Origin: CAINFV01 sp964409235
Lineage (GTDB): Bacteria; Chlamydiota; Chlamydiia; Chlamydiales; FEN-1388
Reading direction: 5' to 3'
DNA length: 43,217 nt
NCBI GenBank assembly: GCA_964409235.1
Contig: CAYPCN010000011.1
Coordinates: 1-43,217, forward strand
Under the pieces are notes generated by a model. The model saw nothing but the letters and a program-made list of their open reading frames with translations. It did not search any database and was not told the origin of the DNA. Positions 41,343-43,217 of this stretch are shown piece after piece (position 1 is the stretch's first letter; each line of letters opens with the position of its first letter). A program made the translations under genes and the position numbers.

Positions 41343-41446
41343 AGCCATTTGCGATGTGGATTTTTAGAGGAGCAGCGGGAGATTTTTGGATAGATCCTGT
41401 CAAAAATGTCCCTCTCTACCCTCCAAAAAGCACATCGTACATGGCT
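41343..41446 (-). repeat. Palindromic MITE-like element, copy F, centre deleted
   Basis: A 104-bp copy made of two inverted arms with little between them: AGCCATTTGCGATGTGGATT with AGAGGAGCAGCGGGAGATTT on the left, and its partner ending CATCGTACATGGCT on the right. The palindrome extends two bases further on each side (41341-41448). It abuts the mdh stop codon (41448-41450). Transcribed from mdh it would fold into a long hairpin. Confidence 0.8.
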
Positions 41447-41447
41447 C

Positions 41448-42425
41448 TCACAATAAATGGCGAACAGCCTCTCGCTCTTCGATCAATTCTTTTTCTGAAC
41501 ATACAACCTCTTTCCACAACACGTCCGATGGTCGCAGCGAAGGATCGATCGAAAGGCCGTGTTGGCTCGCCCTGCATGGAAAGGAGAATACGAGATCCGG
41601 ATCAATTTCGTACGGATTATCTTCACTATACACCGGCATGGAGGCTAGCATATTGTCTTCGCAATGACCTGTAAGAATGCCCATCGCCGAGACGGCAGCC
41701 ACAGCTGCCGAAGCGGCGGATGACTTCCCTCGGACTTTTATGATGTCAGCACCTCTCTTCCGTACAGAGGGAAGAAGCGTCGAAACAACCCATGACTCGT
41801 CGATATATGAAGAAGCCAATGTCGTCTTCACCATCGTTGGCCCAATATCGGGCACGAGTGTTGAAGAATGATTCCCCCAGATAATCACCGGCGAGACATC
41901 TCCAACGTCAACCTCTGCCTTTTTAGCGACGATAGCTCTCGCACGAAATTCATCAAGCCGCGTTAACGCCGCAAACTGACGAGGAGAAAGAGAAGGAGCG
42001 TTATGAAGCGCAATGAGACAGTTCGTATTGCATGGGTTCCCCACTACCAACACGCGAACATCTTTCGTTGCTGATCTATCGAGCGCTTGGCCCTGCTGCT
42101 TGAAAATAGCACCGTTGGCATGCAGCAAATCCTTCCGCTCCATCCCGGGGCCTCTCGGCATAGCACCAACAAGAAACGCGTAGTCCACATCTCCAAACAG
42201 CTCAAAAGGATCAGAGCCACAGCGAACCTCATGCAGAGTCGAAAAGGCACAATCTTCAAGTTCCATTTTCAACCCGGCCAGCTGCGGAGCCAACTCAGGA
42301 ATTTCAAGAAGATTGATGCTGAGCTTCTGGCGAGGGCCGAACACCCCCCCACTTGCAAGCAAAAAAGCGAGAGTATACCCCACATTCCCGAGACATCCGG
42401 TCACCGCACAACGAAGGGAATCCAT
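41448..42425 (-). CDS. mdh: Malate dehydrogenase
   Basis: Mdh interconverts malate and oxaloacetate with NAD. The 325 residues carry the nucleotide-binding VTGCLGNVGYTLAF, the substrate loop MPRGPGMERKDLL, VVGNPCNTN and the family pattern TRLDEFRA...WGNHSST with catalytic His. The first glycine motif reads GCLGNVG, slightly unlike the usual GAAGQIG. A GGAG lies 2-5 nt before ATG 42425. Chlamydiae have mdh near hflX and phnP, as here. Repeat copy F follows immediately. Confidence 0.94.
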   Translation of the reverse strand: MDSLRCAVTGCLGNVGYTLAFLLASGGVFGPRQKLSINLLEIPELAPQLAGLKMELEDCAFSTLHEVRCGSDPFELFGDVDYAFLVGAMPRGPGMERKDLLHANGAIFKQQGQALDRSATKDVRVLVVGNPCNTNCLIALHNAPSLSPRQFAALTRLDEFRARAIVAKKAEVDVGDVSPVIIWGNHSSTLVPDIGPTMVKTTLASSYIDESWVVSTLLPSVRKRGADIIKVRGKSSAASAAVAAVSAMGILTGHCEDNMLASMPVYSEDNPYEIDPDLVFSFPCRASQHGLSIDPSLRPSDVLWKEVVCSEKELIEEREAVRHLL

Positions 42426-42631
42426 AGCTCCGTCCTCTCACTAGCTAGCAGCTTCAGGAAATTCCACTGAAGAGACACGAGATTGAAAGAGGCGATGCCC
42501 TCAGCGTGGCGAAGCAGCACACCACCCATTGCCCACTCGATGCCGACTTTCAAGGAACTGACACTAATTATATAGATTTTATTTGGATAACATGAGCGCC
42601 ATTTACATTGCAATAGAGGGAAACGCCTGTT

Positions 42632-42667
42632 ATGATCGTTGCCATCGTTATCCCCACTTTTCTATGA
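42632..42667 (+). CDS. Possible 11-residue leader peptide before the PAP2-like gene
   Basis: ATG 42632 opens MIVAIVIPTFL, ending in TGA (42665-42667) that overlaps the next gene's ATG (42664). GAGGGA lies about 10 nt upstream, whereas the main gene has no good ribosome binding site. This may couple translation; it may also be chance. Confidence 0.3.
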   Translation: MIVAIVIPTFL

Positions 42668-43217
42668 GACGTTCATTTTATACACTTCATGCGCTCGCTG
42701 CTACTCTCCTCGCCTCTCTGTTCCTCCTTCCTTCGCGCATGCTTTGGAATGCGGTCGACACCGCATGCACTGCTACACTCAACGCCTCGATCGTTGGCCA
42801 CCCTTTGCAACAAGCTTTCTGGGCCGTGGCGAATATCAAGATCACCGATATCTTTGGCGCCTCTTTCCTCTTAGGCTGCTTTCTGCTCTACATCTCCGAA
42901 GCAACAGGGCAAGAGCGGCGAAAAAGAGTGGCCCAACTCCTCTATACGCTTGTATGGTTTGAAATCAGCATTTTAGTGTGCAAGCAAGGCCTTACTCCAC
43001 TCTGTCAATATTTTGGACTTGCAAGGCATAGCCCGACAACGATTATGCCACCCACCATCATGCTGTCGGAAATTGCTCCATGGGTAAAAATCAAAGATAG
43101 CTCATTTTTCTGCTTTCCTGCGGATCATGCCTGCATTGTCTTTCAGTGGTGCAGCTTCTTATGGTTTTTCGCCGGATGGCAGCGAGGCTTCTTTGCCTTT
43201 CTCTTCTCCATCCTCTT
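42664..43217 (+). CDS. PAP2-like lipid phosphatase, 3' end outside window
   Basis: The first 184 codons are present and the frame is open at the window edge. It is a membrane protein with several hydrophobic helices. The stretch ARHSPTTIMPPTI and, about 35 residues later, CFPADHACIVFQW resemble the PAP2 phosphatase motifs R-x-SP and PSGH, with FPADHA in place of PSGHA. Such proteins dephosphorylate lipid carriers or lipid A. The third motif (SRxxxxxHxxxD) would be beyond the edge. Start ATG 42664 has no good ribosome binding site; see the possible leader peptide. Confidence 0.65.
   Translation, partial: MRRSFYTLHALAATLLASLFLLPSRMLWNAVDTACTATLNASIVGHPLQQAFWAVANIKITDIFGASFLLGCFLLYISEATGQERRKRVAQLLYTLVWFEISILVCKQGLTPLCQYFGLARHSPTTIMPPTIMLSEIAPWVKIKDSSFFCFPADHACIVFQWCSFLWFFAGWQRGFFAFLFSIL

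Noticed and set aside
42344..42350. C7 run in mdh as a phase-variation tract
   Set aside because: Seven bases is common by chance here (another C7 lies in glgB) and the gene is housekeeping.
1..43217. CRISPR arrays, tRNA, rRNA, prophage or integrase genes
   Set aside because: Reading both strands showed no regular spacer-repeat arrays, no cloverleaf-like genes, and no recognisable transposase, integrase or phage structural genes.

Overview
The window looks like a chromosomal segment of a member of the phylum Chlamydiota outside the classical Chlamydia genus. The evidence is gene content and order, not a database search. Chlamydial traits are a 51-residue small basic protein of the Chlamydiae/Verrucomicrobia type next to ybeY and a CBS-domain CorC-like gene; recR divergent from fabH-fabD-fabG with acpP downstream; hflX beside a PhnP-like metallo-hydrolase; glgB preceded by a glycosidase-like gene; a cysteine-rich beta-barrel outer-membrane protein; and mdh of the NAD type. 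Base composition looks close to balanced by eye. No tRNA, rRNA or CRISPR array was seen.

Layout. 0.15-1.1 kb (-): outer-membrane barrel with terminator and a Fur-box-like palindrome upstream. 1.4-5.5 kb (+): structured leader, two tiny basic proteins, ybeY, CorC-like protein and RNase Y. 5.5-10.4 kb (-): glgA, alanine/glycine:Na+ symporter, rnhB, rplS, recR. 10.4-14.8 kb (+): fatty-acid synthesis genes fabH, fabD, fabG, an MFS transporter and acpP. 14.9-26.3 kb (-): rpsI, rplM and one giant 3420-residue gene. 26.8-28.1 kb (+): miaB. 28.1-34.7 kb (-): ligA, glgB, a glycosidase-like protein and mtaB. 35 kb (+): a Pro/Gln-rich orphan protein. 36-39.4 kb (-): a helical unknown, hflX and a PhnP-like hydrolase. 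39.5-40.5 kb (+): epmB. 40.5-42.4 kb (-): a membrane protein and mdh. 42.7 kb to the end (+): a PAP2-like phosphatase cut by the window edge.

Three things stand out. (1) The 10.3-kb gene encodes a giant protein whose second half carries superfamily-2-helicase-like motifs resembling the DUF3638/DUF3645 giants best known from eukaryotes. (2) This gene carries an uninterrupted G10 tract (C10 on the + strand, 20681-20690) just before the helicase-like half, the kind of tract that slips and switches genes on and off in chlamydial pmp genes. (3) A family of dispersed, palindromic, MITE-like elements (six clear copies plus one decayed candidate) sits between genes, repeatedly at gene 3' ends; one copy has a short direct repeat at its borders, and two copies supply the last codons and stop of the neighbouring gene (ybeY, agcS).

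Cooperation: fabH/fabD/fabG/acpP make acyl chains on ACP; glgA and glgB build and branch glycogen; miaB, mtaB, epmB, ybeY, hflX, rplM, rpsI and rplS serve translation; rny and rnhB handle RNA; recR and ligA handle DNA repair and replication. Short or overlapping gene junctions are common, including three convergent gene pairs whose 3' ends overlap.
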